A stretch of DNA of 64,000 nt from Rhodobacterales bacterium (GTDB taxonomy: Bacteria > Pseudomonadota > Alphaproteobacteria > Rhodobacterales > Rhodobacteraceae): the NCBI GenBank assembly GCA_002747035.1, contig PDRZ01000020.1:113810-177809 (forward strand). The letters run 5' to 3'. Made by a program: the position numbers and the translations under genes. This document shows, one piece after another, positions 25,478 to 34,596 of this stretch. The notes beneath the pieces were generated by a model. That model was not told the DNA's origin and made no database searches. It worked only from the letters and a program-made list of their open reading frames with translations. Position 1 is the stretch's first letter. The number at the start of each line of letters is the position of its first letter.

Positions 25478-27103
25478 TTACTCCTTGCCCGTGGCACGGC
25501 GCAGGGCGGCGCGGAACAGGGTTTCGTTGTAACTGTCGCGGCGGGCGGCCACATGTTGGTCGGGGCGGATCAGATAGACCCCGGAAGGCGCGTCGCCCAG
25601 ATAGCGGTCTTTCAACGCCTGTGTCGTGTCATCCGCCACCGACAGGGCCAGACGCGTGGCGGTGATGCCCTCTTCGGTTAGCTCCTCGGGGGCCTCGGCG
25701 TCGATGGTCAGCAGGGTGAATTTGCCGCTCAGCCGGGGCAACAGGAACCCATCCCCCAGCGGCGCATCGGGGCAGGGCGCGCCGGGACGCGACCGGGCCG
25801 GGCCGTCGGGCAGCGCATCCGCCGAATTCAGCGGCGATCCGTCATAGGTGCAGGGCACCGACAGACGCCCCGAGTTCACCAGCGGGCGGGCAAAATCGTA
25901 ATGTTCCGACAGGGCCAGCACGGCATCGCGGAAAATCTTGCTCATCCTGGATTTCGGGGTGATGAAATCGGTGGAGCGGGTCGAGTTCAGGATGTTTTCA
26001 TCCGCGCCGTGGATACGTTCACTGTCATAGCTGTCCAGAAGCGAGTCAGGCGCTTCGCCACGGATCACCATGCCCAGTTTCCAGCCGAGATTGTCCACGT
26101 CCTGCATCCCCGAATTCGCGCCGCGCGCGCCAAAGGGCGATACCTGATGCGCGGCGTCGCCGGCAAAGAACACGCGGCCATGGCGGAAACTGTCCATGCG
26201 TTTGCATTGGAAGGTGTAGATCGAGGACCAGACCATGTCATATTCGACACCCTCGCCCAGAAAGGCGTCCAGACGGCGGCGGATATTTTCCTCTTTCATC
26301 TCTTCGGCGCGGTCCACGTCCCAGCCGATCTGGAAATCCACGCGCCAGACGTCGTCGGGTTGCTTGTGCAGCAGGGTCGAGGCCCCTTCGCCATGGGAGG
26401 GGTCGAACCAGAACCAGCGTTCGGTGGGGAAATCGTCCGACTTCATCTTGATATCGGCGATCAGGAAGCTGTCCTGGAACACCTTGCCGGTGAAATCGAG
26501 GTCCAGCATGGTACGCAGGGGCGACGCCGCGCCGTCACAGCCGATCAGCCAGTCGGCATGGATCGTGTAAGGCCCGTCCGGCGTCAGGATTTCAATTTCC
26601 ACGTAATCGTTGTGTTGAATGACGTTTTCGACACGGTTCTTGCCACGGATTTCGATCGGCGCGCCGCTCTTTTGCAGCTCTTCGAACCGGTCCAGCATGA
26701 AGCTTTCGAAATAGGGTTGCTGCATGTTGATGAAGGCCGGGTATTCATGGCCTTCTTCGGGCAACAGGTTGAATTCGAATACCTGGCGGTCCTGATGGAA
26801 TACTTTGCCCAGGTTCCAGACCACGCCTTTTTTCACCATGGGTTTGCCACAGCCATAGCGGTCGGCGATTTCGAGACAGCGTTTGGCAAAACAGATGGCG
26901 CGCGACCCCATGCCGACGCCTTCGTGATCGTCCAGCACCAGCACCGGGATGCCTTGTTGGCCAAGATCAAGCGCGGTGGCAACGCCGATGGGCCCGCCGC
27001 CCATGACCACGACCGGGTGGCGGGCGGGGGTGGCCGCATCCTGATCGGCGGATTTTTCATAGGGGTATCGTTTGAACGCGAGGGTGTAGCGGTCGTCGAA
27101 CAT
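25478..27103 (-). CDS. FAD-dependent aromatic monooxygenase (class A flavoprotein)
   Basis: A 541-residue PheA/MhpA/PobA-type hydroxylase. Seen: FAD dinucleotide motif VVMGGGPIGVATALDL, the DG motif LIGCDGAASPLR, the GD motif GRVFFAGDAAHQVSPFGARG, and a C-terminal thioredoxin-like domain after about residue 400. In the homogentisate operon it could make a dihydroxylated ring compound feeding HmgA (for example from a hydroxyphenylacetate or hydroxybenzoate), but the substrate cannot be read from the sequence. Confidence 0.85.
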   Translation of the reverse strand: MFDDRYTLAFKRYPYEKSADQDAATPARHPVVVMGGGPIGVATALDLGQQGIPVLVLDDHEGVGMGSRAICFAKRCLEIADRYGCGKPMVKKGVVWNLGKVFHQDRQVFEFNLLPEEGHEYPAFINMQQPYFESFMLDRFEELQKSGAPIEIRGKNRVENVIQHNDYVEIEILTPDGPYTIHADWLIGCDGAASPLRTMLDLDFTGKVFQDSFLIADIKMKSDDFPTERWFWFDPSHGEGASTLLHKQPDDVWRVDFQIGWDVDRAEEMKEENIRRRLDAFLGEGVEYDMVWSSIYTFQCKRMDSFRHGRVFFAGDAAHQVSPFGARGANSGMQDVDNLGWKLGMVIRGEAPDSLLDSYDSERIHGADENILNSTRSTDFITPKSRMSKIFRDAVLALSEHYDFARPLVNSGRLSVPCTYDGSPLNSADALPDGPARSRPGAPCPDAPLGDGFLLPRLSGKFTLLTIDAEAPEELTEEGITATRLALSVADDTTQALKDRYLGDAPSGVYLIRPDQHVAARRDSYNETLFRAALRRATGKE

Positions 27104-27179
27104 GGGGTCTCCTCCGGGGGCTGTGTCAATGCTGGCACGGCTTTGCGTGTTTTGAATGGGTCCAGGACAGGCGCGCCGC

Positions 27180-27216
27180 TCGTCCGACCTTGCGGTCGGC
27201 CTCGCGAGGCGCGCCT
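27180..27216. repeat. REP-like hairpins between the monooxygenase and MBL genes
   Basis: CGTCCGACCTTGCGGTCGG (stem CCGAC/GTCGG, loop CTTGCG) followed by CCTCGCGAGG and GCGCGCC. Same CTTGCGG loop and CCTCGCG tail as at 18030 and 42432. It lies in the 131-bp gap inside the operon. Confidence 0.55.
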
Positions 27217-27234
27217 GTCAGGGCGCGAAGAGCA

Positions 27235-28185
27235 TCACCCCTGCAACTGTTCCCACATTTCCAGATCGCGCTGGGCGGTCCAGATGCGGGGGTGAGCGAT
27301 GCCGCGGGCTTCGTCATAGGCGCGGGCCACGTTGAAGGGCAGGCAATGTTCATAGATCGCGTAATCGGCGAATTTCGGGTCGCATTCGGCGCGCACCGCG
27401 TCCCAGGCTTCTTTAAGCGATCCACCACGCGCAGCCACGCGGGCGGCGGGCAGGTAGGTGCTTTGAACAAAGTCGCGGGTGCTTTCGATCGCGCGTTCCA
27501 CCGCCTCTTTGCTAACCAATGCGCCACCACGGCCCGGGGCGATGGCGTCCACGTCATAGGCCTTGATCTTGTCGAGCGTGTTGCCCCAGTCGGCAAAATG
27601 CCCGTCGCCACAGTAGCAGGCGGAGTGGTCCTCGACGATATCGCCGGTGAACATGACATTCTGGTCCGGCACGTGGATCACGGCATCCCCTGCCGTGTGG
27701 GCGCGACCAATCTGTTTGATGTTCACCCGGCGTTTGCCAAGAAAAACGGTCATTTCGTCCGTAAACGTGGTGGTGGGATAGGTCAGGCCGGGGATGCTTT
27801 CATGGCCTTCAAACAGGCGGGGAAAGCGTTGGAATTCGCTGTCCCAATCCTCTTGCCCACGTTCCAGCACCATGTTGTAGGCGGCGTTGGACATGATAAC
27901 CTGTTGGGCGTTGAAGGCCGAAGCCCCGAGTACGCGCACGGCGTGATAGTGGGTCAGCGCCACATGGGTGATCGGTTTGTCGGTGACGCGGCGCACACAG
28001 TCGATGACCTTGTGGGCCAGACGCGGGGTGGCTTGTGCTTCGACGACCATCACGCTGTCGTCACCGATGATGACGCCCGAATTCGGGTCGCCTTCGGCGG
28101 TAAAGGCATAGAGACCTTCCCCGATTTCATCAAAGGTGATTTTCTTTTCGGTCATGTCGCCTTGGGATGCGAATGCTTTTGCCAT
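27235..28185 (-). CDS. MBL-fold metallo-hydrolase-like protein
   Basis: A 316-residue metallo-beta-lactamase-fold protein. The first metal motif, usually HxHxDH, reads HYHAVR, so the Asp and last His of the second metal site are missing. Later ligand positions are present in GRAHTAGDAVIH and FTGDIVEDHSA. Many operons for aromatic catabolism carry such a protein, perhaps to cleave a thioester or lactone. Fourth gene of the hmg operon, 4 bp after the DUF2059 gene. Activity uncertain given the altered motif. Confidence 0.8.
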   Translation of the reverse strand: MAKAFASQGDMTEKKITFDEIGEGLYAFTAEGDPNSGVIIGDDSVMVVEAQATPRLAHKVIDCVRRVTDKPITHVALTHYHAVRVLGASAFNAQQVIMSNAAYNMVLERGQEDWDSEFQRFPRLFEGHESIPGLTYPTTTFTDEMTVFLGKRRVNIKQIGRAHTAGDAVIHVPDQNVMFTGDIVEDHSACYCGDGHFADWGNTLDKIKAYDVDAIAPGRGGALVSKEAVERAIESTRDFVQSTYLPAARVAARGGSLKEAWDAVRAECDPKFADYAIYEHCLPFNVARAYDEARGIAHPRIWTAQRDLEMWEQLQG

Positions 28186-28189
28186 TGGG

Positions 28190-28663
28190 TCAGTCCTTCA
28201 GAATTCTAATGATTGCGGGGGTTACGGCCCGTTTGACCGCTTCGATATTGGGGGCCATCCGGGCTATGGACCGGGTTGTCAGGCTGGTCGTTTTCGACAG
28301 GATCGACGCCCCTTCGGGCGTAGAATAGAATGCGATCATCGCCTTGAGTTCCGCCTTGGTGAAACTGCGCGCCGCTTCCCGGGCGAGGGTTTTGTTCATC
28401 GCTGGCAGGATCTGCATCATGCCCTGGGACAGGACTTTGCCGATCCGGCGCTTTTTCGAATTCGAGATTTTCACATTTTTCGGGAAGGTGTTGCGCACCT
28501 GTTGATACATCGCTTCGGGAGCGAACATTTCCCGCAACATCGCCTGCACGCCGGGAAGCGCGACGTATTGTCGGGCAAGCTCGGTGCGGCTCTGGGCCTG
28601 GGCTGTCTGAGCCGCGAAAGCAAGGGTCAGGGCAAGGAGAACAGGGGGTACGAAGTTACGCAT
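28190..28663 (-). CDS. DUF2059 periplasmic protein
   Basis: A 157-residue protein with a signal peptide (MRNFVPPVLLALTLAFAAQTAQAQ) and a DUF2059-type domain (ELKAMIAFYSTPEGASILSKTTSL). Function unknown; it is odd to find an exported protein inside a cytoplasmic catabolic operon. Start taken at the ATG that gives a clean signal peptide; an upstream in-frame start would add a charged extension. Confidence 0.75.
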   Translation of the reverse strand: MRNFVPPVLLALTLAFAAQTAQAQSRTELARQYVALPGVQAMLREMFAPEAMYQQVRNTFPKNVKISNSKKRRIGKVLSQGMMQILPAMNKTLAREAARSFTKAELKAMIAFYSTPEGASILSKTTSLTTRSIARMAPNIEAVKRAVTPAIIRILKD

Positions 28664-28765
28664 TTTCTTGTCTGGTATCATATCAGTTGTTGGGTTGATT
28701 TCGGGGGCCAAAGGCGGTGGCGTTGCGCCGCCTTTGGCGAAAGGCAGTGTGGAAAGGTGGCCCGA

Positions 28766-30028
28766 TCAGTTTTTGAACGGATCTTCCAGCGCGGGCAGGA
28801 TCGTGCCGACGCAATCGCCAAACCCGATGGTATAGCCGTCACCGCGTGCGTTGCCGCGCAGGGTCATGGTGTCACCGTCTTCGAGAAAACTGCGGACCTC
28901 GCCGGTGGGCAGGGTGAAGGGCTCGCGCCCGGCCCAGCTGAGCTCCATCAACGAGCCGTATTCGGTTTTGGTGGGGCCCGAAATGGTGCCCGACCCCAAC
29001 AGGTCGCCGGGGTTCATGCCGCAACCGCCCACCGCGTGGTGGGTCAGTTGTTGGGCCGCCGAATAATACATACGGCTGTAATTGGTGGTGGCCACGACGC
29101 TGGCGGTGTCGGCGGTTTCGGGCTGCATCAGCACCTGGAGTTCGATGTCATAGAGGCCCGGTTTGGTTTCGGCGAGATAGGGCAGCAATTCGTGCGTGCG
29201 CTCGGGCACCTCGGTGCGGAAGGGTTCCAGCGCCTCTTTGGTCACGATCCAGGGGCTGATCGAGGTGCCGAAGGCTTTGCCCTGGAACGGGCCGAGGGGT
29301 TGGTATTCCCACCCCTGGATGTCGCGCGCCGACCAGTCATTGAGCAGCACGTAGCCAAAGATCATGTCGTCGGCCTGTTCCGTGGTGATCGGCACCCCCA
29401 TGTCACAGGCGGTGCCCACCACGGCACCCATTTCCAGTTCGATATCAAGCCGTTTGCACGGGCCGAACGAGGGGGCGGCGGCGTCCGGGGCCTTCATCTG
29501 ACCCAGCGGGCGGCGGATGTCGGTGCCCGAAACCACCACCGAGGAGGCGCGCCCGTTATAGCCGATGGGGATGTGCAGCCAGTTGGCCGGCAGTTCGGGG
29601 CCACCGCGCAGGATCGAGCCCATGTTTTCGGCATGTTGCCGCCCGGCATAGAAGTCGGTGTATTCGCTGACCAGGAAGGGCATGTGCAGTTCTGCATCGG
29701 CGCGGTTGACCAGCAGGGGTTCGGCGGCGTCCCTGTCTGCCGATCCCTCGGACAGGATTTCGATCAGCCGGGCGCGCAGGGCGGCCCAGGCGTCAGACCC
29801 CAGCTCCATCACCTCGTTCCAGAACGGCACGTCAAACACCGCGTCTTCGGTCAGGGTGATCAGCCCGGTGTCTTCGGCGCGGGCCATGTCAAGAATCATG
29901 TCCCCGATGGCCACGCCGCAGCGCGGCTCAAGATCGGCGGTGGAAAACACACCATAGGGCAGATTGTTCAGCGGGAAGGGGTGGTTGGCGTCGTTGGCCG
30001 AGGCCACCCAGGAGGTCATCAGGGTCAT
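28766..30028 (-). CDS. fahA: fumarylacetoacetase
   Basis: A 420-residue fumarylacetoacetase, which splits fumarylacetoacetate to fumarate and acetoacetate in the last step of tyrosine/homogentisate breakdown. Seen: the N-terminal SH3-like part (NNLPYGVFSTADLEPRCGVAIGD), YTDFYAGRQHAENMG with the catalytic His, RLDIELEMGAVVG with metal ligands, NDWSARDIQGWEYQPLGPF, and the C-terminal DGDTMTLRG. AAGGAAAAACA precedes the ATG. 79 bp downstream of hmgA. Confidence 0.95.
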   Translation of the reverse strand: MTLMTSWVASANDANHPFPLNNLPYGVFSTADLEPRCGVAIGDMILDMARAEDTGLITLTEDAVFDVPFWNEVMELGSDAWAALRARLIEILSEGSADRDAAEPLLVNRADAELHMPFLVSEYTDFYAGRQHAENMGSILRGGPELPANWLHIPIGYNGRASSVVVSGTDIRRPLGQMKAPDAAAPSFGPCKRLDIELEMGAVVGTACDMGVPITTEQADDMIFGYVLLNDWSARDIQGWEYQPLGPFQGKAFGTSISPWIVTKEALEPFRTEVPERTHELLPYLAETKPGLYDIELQVLMQPETADTASVVATTNYSRMYYSAAQQLTHHAVGGCGMNPGDLLGSGTISGPTKTEYGSLMELSWAGREPFTLPTGEVRSFLEDGDTMTLRGNARGDGYTIGFGDCVGTILPALEDPFKN

Positions 30029-30107
30029 TGTTTTTCCTTGCTCGGAGGCTGTGTTGCCCCGCCAGCCCCGAATGGGAACCGGGCGGGGATTGGGCACAGT
30101 TTAGCGA

Positions 30108-31469
30108 TCATTTCTTGCCGGGTGTACCGTCGAATTTCTTTTCGATGTCGGCCCAGCAGTCGATGTAATCGTCCTGTAGTGGGGCTTCGTTGGCGGCAAA
30201 GGCGGTCAGATGCTGCGGGAAGCGGGTTTCGAACATGAAGGACATGGTATTGTCCAGCTTCTCGGCCGCAAGATCCGCATTGGAGGCACCTTCAAAGGCG
30301 TTCTTGTCCGGCCCATGTGGCAGCATCATGTTGTGCAGGGACATGCCGCCGGGGACAAAACCCTTTGGTTTGGCGTCATACTGGCCATAGATGTTGCCCA
30401 TCAGTTCGGACATGATGTTTTTGTGATACCAGGGCGGGCGGAACGTGTTTTCGGCCACCATCCAGCGTTCGCGGAACAGCACGAAGTCGATATTGGCGGT
30501 GCCGGGTTGGCCGCTGGGCGCGGTCAGCACGGTGAAAATCGACGGATCGGGGTGGTCAAACAGGATCGCGCCAACCGGGCAATAGGTGCGCAGATCGTAT
30601 TTCACCGGGGCATAATTGCCGTGCCACGCCACCACGTCCAGCGGCGAGTGGCCGATATGGGTGACGTGGAACTGGCCGCACCATTTGATGGTGACGGTGC
30701 TGGGCGTTTCGCGGTCTTCGAACGCGGCCACGGGGGCCTTGAAATCGCGCGGGTTGGCCATGCAGTTGGCTCCGATCGGGCCGCGCCCCGGCAGTTCGAA
30801 TTTCTGGCCGTAGTTTTCACAGACAAAGCCGCGCGCCGGACCTTCCAGCACCTCAACCCGATAGAGCAGCCCACGGGGGATAATGGCGATTTCCCTGGGC
30901 TCAAGGTCGATGATTCCCAGTTCGGTTGCAAAGCGCAGCCGCCCTTCCTGGGGCACCACCAGCAGTTCGGAATCGGCCGAAAAGAAATAGGCGTCCGTCA
31001 TGGAGTCGGTGACCAGATAGATATGCGAGGCCATGCCGACCTGGGTGTTCACATCCCCGGCGGTGGTCATGGTGCGCATCCCCGTGATCCAGGTCAGCGG
31101 CTGGTCGGTATGGGGCACCGGATCCCAGCGATACTGGCCAAGAGAGATCACATCAGGATCCACGTCGGGGGCCGATTTCCAATGTGGGACATCAATTTTT
31201 TCGTAACGATGCGAATGCTTTACGCTGGGCCGGATACGGTAACACCAGGTGCGTTCGTTCTGGTGGCTGGGGGCGGTGAAGGCGGTGCCGGACAGTTGTT
31301 CGCCATAAAGCCCATAGTTGCATTTCTGCGGGCTGTTCATGCCTTCGGGCAGGGCACCGGGCAGGGCCTCGGTTTCATAGTCATTGCCAAACCCGGGCAT
31401 ATAACCTTCGTGAAGACCGGGCAGCGAGGGGGCCTGGGTCATCGCGTGGGGAAAATTATGGGTGTTCAT
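30108..31469 (-). CDS. hmgA: homogentisate 1,2-dioxygenase
   Basis: A 453-residue homogentisate dioxygenase; it opens the ring of homogentisate to maleylacetoacetate using ferrous iron. Family sequences seen: [63 protein letters not shown], the iron-site segment [23 protein letters not shown] and [14 protein letters not shown]. Start chosen at the ATG with AGGAG upstream; the longer frame would cross the MarR gene. First gene of the operon. Confidence 0.96.
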   Translation of the reverse strand: MNTHNFPHAMTQAPSLPGLHEGYMPGFGNDYETEALPGALPEGMNSPQKCNYGLYGEQLSGTAFTAPSHQNERTWCYRIRPSVKHSHRYEKIDVPHWKSAPDVDPDVISLGQYRWDPVPHTDQPLTWITGMRTMTTAGDVNTQVGMASHIYLVTDSMTDAYFFSADSELLVVPQEGRLRFATELGIIDLEPREIAIIPRGLLYRVEVLEGPARGFVCENYGQKFELPGRGPIGANCMANPRDFKAPVAAFEDRETPSTVTIKWCGQFHVTHIGHSPLDVVAWHGNYAPVKYDLRTYCPVGAILFDHPDPSIFTVLTAPSGQPGTANIDFVLFRERWMVAENTFRPPWYHKNIMSELMGNIYGQYDAKPKGFVPGGMSLHNMMLPHGPDKNAFEGASNADLAAEKLDNTMSFMFETRFPQHLTAFAANEAPLQDDYIDCWADIEKKFDGTPGKK

Positions 31470-31496
31470 CGCGTGTCTCCTGTGGATCGTTGCGAA

Positions 31497-31521
31497 GTTA
31501 ACAGTTGTTTTTGTAACTAAC
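31497..31521. promoter_or_regulatory. candidate MarR operator between hmgA and marR
   Basis: GTTAACAGTTG-TTTTTG-TAACTAAC, an imperfect inverted repeat in the 72-bp divergent space (31470-31541). The size and place suit a MarR dimer repressing both genes until an aromatic effector binds. Confidence 0.5.
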
Positions 31522-31541
31522 AACGGATAGATTGCTTCGCC

Positions 31542-31979
31542 ATGGCACAAACGGATGAATTCGACCTTCAGAATTTTCTGCCCTATCTGTTGAATCAGGC
31601 GGCGGAAGAAAGCAGCCTTGCGTTTCAGAAGGCCTATAAGGACCGCTATGGGATGCTGCGCACGGAATGGCGGGTGCTGTTCCACCTTGGGATCTATGGC
31701 CGTATGACGGCGAAAGACATCGGCGCGCGTTCGAAAATGCACAAGACCAAAATCAGCCGGGCGGTGGCGCGGCTTGCGGAACGCCGGTTTCTGACCCGGG
31801 ATCGGAACGATGCCGACCGGCGGCTGGAATATCTTGAACTCACCCCCGCAGGCACCCGCGCCTATCAGGATCTGCGCGAAGTGGCGGTGGAGTATGATAC
31901 CCGGTTGGTGGCACGGTTTTCCGAGGAAGAAGCGCAGCTGTTACGCGGGATGCTCAAACGGCTGATGGGTGACGGCTAG
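31542..31979 (+). CDS. MarR family transcriptional regulator
   Basis: A 145-residue MarR protein with the winged-helix core ([48 protein letters not shown]). Divergent from hmgA and so the likely local regulator of homogentisate breakdown. Full length. Effector (homogentisate or a related acid) is inferred. Confidence 0.88.
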   Translation: MAQTDEFDLQNFLPYLLNQAAEESSLAFQKAYKDRYGMLRTEWRVLFHLGIYGRMTAKDIGARSKMHKTKISRAVARLAERRFLTRDRNDADRRLEYLELTPAGTRAYQDLREVAVEYDTRLVARFSEEEAQLLRGMLKRLMGDG

Positions 31980-31999
31980 ATCAAACCGCTCGCAACCTG

Positions 32000-32713
32000 T
32001 CAAATCCGGGATCGAAACGCGATATCGGCCCAGATCGGCAGGTGGTCCGAGGCCACGCGGGCCGGGCGCGCGGTATGGGTGCCGTGGTCCAGCGCCTCAA
32101 GATGGGGGGACAGGGCAAACCGGTCGATCGCGGCCACCGGACGCGGGGCGGGAAAACTGTGACGTTCGGGCAGGATGGTCAGCCCCGGCGTGGCCACCTC
32201 CAACGCCCGCGCAGACCCCCATTCATTGAGATCTCCGGCCAGAACCGTGGGCCTGTCGGGCAGGCGCGCCAGATGACGGGTGATCGCGGCCAGCTGTAAC
32301 AGGCGAAAGCGGCGCAAAAGGCCCAGATGCGCACCGATCACGCGCAACGCCCCAAATTCGGTGACCAGTTCGGCCCGGATCGCGCCGCGGGGTTCCAGAC
32401 CGGGCAGGTCGATATGGGCCGTTTCCACCACTTCGACCCCTGGGGCAACCAGCATCGCATTGCCATGCCAGCCCAGCGATCCGCTGCGCCCGCCAAGCCC
32501 GAAATCGGCGACGCGCCACCCGGCCTCTTCCGCCATGTCACGGGGCAGGGCCGCAGGGCGCGGGGGCAGGCGCTTGTCGGCTTCCTGTAGCACCACCACC
32601 GCCGCTTCGAGCGCGTTGATCACGCCAAGCGACCGGTCGGGGCGGCGGCGCAGGTCAAGCCCGACGCATTTTTGCAGGTTGTAGCTTGCAATTCGCAAGG
32701 AGGAAGATTTCAT
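32000..32713 (-). CDS. endonuclease/exonuclease/phosphatase family protein
   Basis: A 237-residue EEP-superfamily protein: N-terminal LRIASYNLQKCVG, VVVLQEADKR with the metal-binding Glu, VLAGDLNEWG and the C-terminal SDHLPIWADI His-Asp pair. Members cleave phosphodiesters in DNA, lipids or small molecules. The ATG at 32713 puts the first motif at the usual place; a TTG at 32743 would add ten residues. Substrate unknown. Confidence 0.82.
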   Translation of the reverse strand: MKSSSLRIASYNLQKCVGLDLRRRPDRSLGVINALEAAVVVLQEADKRLPPRPAALPRDMAEEAGWRVADFGLGGRSGSLGWHGNAMLVAPGVEVVETAHIDLPGLEPRGAIRAELVTEFGALRVIGAHLGLLRRFRLLQLAAITRHLARLPDRPTVLAGDLNEWGSARALEVATPGLTILPERHSFPAPRPVAAIDRFALSPHLEALDHGTHTARPARVASDHLPIWADIAFRSRI

Positions 32714-32751
32714 AGCAGATATATGCAAACTCACAGGAGCCAAGTCACGCG

Positions 32752-33417
32752 GTGTTTTCGGATCAGAGCATATTGACGCGGGCGATCTGGGCGGCGCTGG
32801 TTCTGTTTTGCCTCTGGGCGCTGATCACCGCCAAATGGTCGCTGGCCTTTGTGGCTCTGGCCACGTTTGCGTTGTCGATTGCGCCGCTGCTGGTGGCGCG
32901 CTGGGCGATGGTGGTGGTGCCGCCTTCGTTCATGCTGGCCATTGTTCTGTTCGTCGGAGGCACGTTGTTTCTGGGCGAAGTGTTCGACTTTTATACCCGG
33001 TTCTGGTGGTGGGACATTGCCATGCATGGGGGCAGCGCGGTTGGCTTTGGGCTGATCGGTTTCGTGCTTGTCTTTATGATGTTTCAGGGTGACCGGTTTG
33101 TCGCGTCCCACGGGGCGATTGCCTTTTTCGCCTTTTGTTTTGCGCTGGCCATGGGCGCGATGTGGGAGGTTTTTGAATTCGTCATGGATCATATCTTTGG
33201 GCTCAACATGCAGAAATCCGGGCTGATGGACACCATGGGCGACATGATCGTGGACATGATCGGCGCTGCGCTGGGGGCGGTGTCGGGCTATGTCTATCTC
33301 AAAGGGCGTGAGGGTCTTGGGCTGCCGGGGTTGATTGCACGGTTCGTGGCGGACAATCCGCGCCTTTTCCGCCGCATCCGGCACAGACACAGGAACAGGC
33401 ACGGCAAGGGCGAATAG
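32752..33417 (+). CDS. integral membrane protein, DUF2238/YjdF-like
   Basis: A 221-residue membrane protein starting with GTG (AGGAG 16 bp upstream) and about five to six hydrophobic segments. Conserved-looking polar residues lie in FYTRFWWWDIAMHGGSAVG, MGAMWEVFEFVMD and GLMDTMGDMIVDMIGAALGA, a pattern of the DUF2238/YjdF group. Ends in a short Arg/His-rich tail. Divergent from the nuclease-like gene. Function unknown. Confidence 0.7.
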   Translation: MFSDQSILTRAIWAALVLFCLWALITAKWSLAFVALATFALSIAPLLVARWAMVVVPPSFMLAIVLFVGGTLFLGEVFDFYTRFWWWDIAMHGGSAVGFGLIGFVLVFMMFQGDRFVASHGAIAFFAFCFALAMGAMWEVFEFVMDHIFGLNMQKSGLMDTMGDMIVDMIGAALGAVSGYVYLKGREGLGLPGLIARFVADNPRLFRRIRHRHRNRHGKGE

Positions 33418-33478
33418 CAGCGCGTGCGGAGGCGGGCATTGGTCCGGGATGTCTGGCCGGGATTTTCCGGCAACGGTG

Positions 33479-33547
33479 GCGAAACACATAAATGTCGCGC
33501 TGTGTTCGCCCTTTTCCCTGTCTCAAGTTAAAGGTCGAACGCTTTAG
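33479..33547 (-). repeat. family 1 element, truncated copy B
   Basis: On the minus strand it reads CTAAAGCGTTCGACC ... TTTATGTGTTTCGC, matching the left two thirds of the full copies; the CCTGCCAAAA hairpin and right end are absent. It lies between the membrane protein and EamA genes. Confidence 0.85.
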
Positions 33548-33585
33548 GGATTGATATTGCCGCCCCTCTCGTCGCCAATGGCGTG

Positions 33586-34506
33586 ATGGAGAGGCGGGAT
33601 CATATCGATACGACCGGGGCGTTGGCGCTGACCGGGTTTGCGTTGCTTCTTGGGTTCAATCAGGTGGTGATCAAACTTTCGGCACAGGGCATACAGCCAG
33701 TGTTCATGGCCGGGCTGCGTTCGGTCGGGGCGGTGGTGATCCTGTGGCTGTGGCTGCGGCTGCGCGCCCGAGGTCAGGGACACGAACCGGGACGGGGCAA
33801 GAGGGGGTCGCTGATGCTGGCCCGGCGTGCCTGGGGGGCCGGACTTCTGGCGGGGCTGTTGTTCACCGTGGAATTTGTCCTGCTCTACCTCGCGCTGGAC
33901 TGGACCAGCGTGGCGCGGGCCTCGATCATCTTTTATTCCATGCCGGTGCATCTGGCCCTTGCGGCCCATTTCCTGTTGCCGGGGGAACGGTTAACGGGGC
34001 CGCGGGTGGGGGGGCTTTTGCTGGCCATGGCGGGCGTGGCCTGGGTTCTGGCACGCCCCGGACCGGACGCGGCAAGTCTTTGGGGCGATCTGGCCGCGCT
34101 GGGGGCGGCAATCGCCTGGGCCGGGATTGCGCTTGTGGTGCGGATCACGCCGCTGGCGGATGAAAAACCCGAACCTCAGTTGATGTCGCAACTGGTGATT
34201 TCGGCGGTTCTTTTGCTGGCGGTTGCGCCGCTGTTTGGTCCGGTTCTGCGCAACCCCACCGGGTGGCATGTGGCGGGGATCGGGTTTCAGATCGTGGCGG
34301 TGGCCAGTTTCGGGTATCTTCTGTGGCTGGTGCTGATGAAGCTTTATCCCGCCTCGGGCGTGGCGTCATTTGCCTTTCTGTCACCGGTTTTCGGAGTGCT
34401 GTGCGGCTGGCTTATCCTTTCCGAACCTGTGGGGGTGGAAATTTTTGGCGGGCTTGGGATGGTGGCCCTTGGTCTGGTGCTGATCAACCGCCGCAACTCG
34501 GGGTGA
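33586..34506 (+). CDS. EamA/DMT family transporter
   Basis: A 306-residue drug/metabolite-family permease with ten predicted membrane segments in two EamA repeats (about 10-140 and 155-300; for example FALLLGFNQVVIKLSAQGIQP and LWLVLMKLYPASGVASFAFLSPVFG). Probably exports small metabolites. A GTG three bases upstream is an alternative start; no strong ribosome binding site separates them. Confidence 0.85.
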   Translation: MERRDHIDTTGALALTGFALLLGFNQVVIKLSAQGIQPVFMAGLRSVGAVVILWLWLRLRARGQGHEPGRGKRGSLMLARRAWGAGLLAGLLFTVEFVLLYLALDWTSVARASIIFYSMPVHLALAAHFLLPGERLTGPRVGGLLLAMAGVAWVLARPGPDAASLWGDLAALGAAIAWAGIALVVRITPLADEKPEPQLMSQLVISAVLLLAVAPLFGPVLRNPTGWHVAGIGFQIVAVASFGYLLWLVLMKLYPASGVASFAFLSPVFGVLCGWLILSEPVGVEIFGGLGMVALGLVLINRRNSG

Positions 34507-34596
34507 AGCGCGCGGGTCCAAAGGCATCTGTGCCCCCTGAGAGGCCGCCCCGTCCCGCCCGCGTTTCTTTCCCGACAGCCCGCGGCCGGGCAAGGG

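Noticed and set aside
28136-30238. 700-codon plus-strand frame over fahA and the DUF2059 gene
   Set aside because: It is a shadow of clear minus-strand genes; its translation is Gly/His/Arg-rich without domains.
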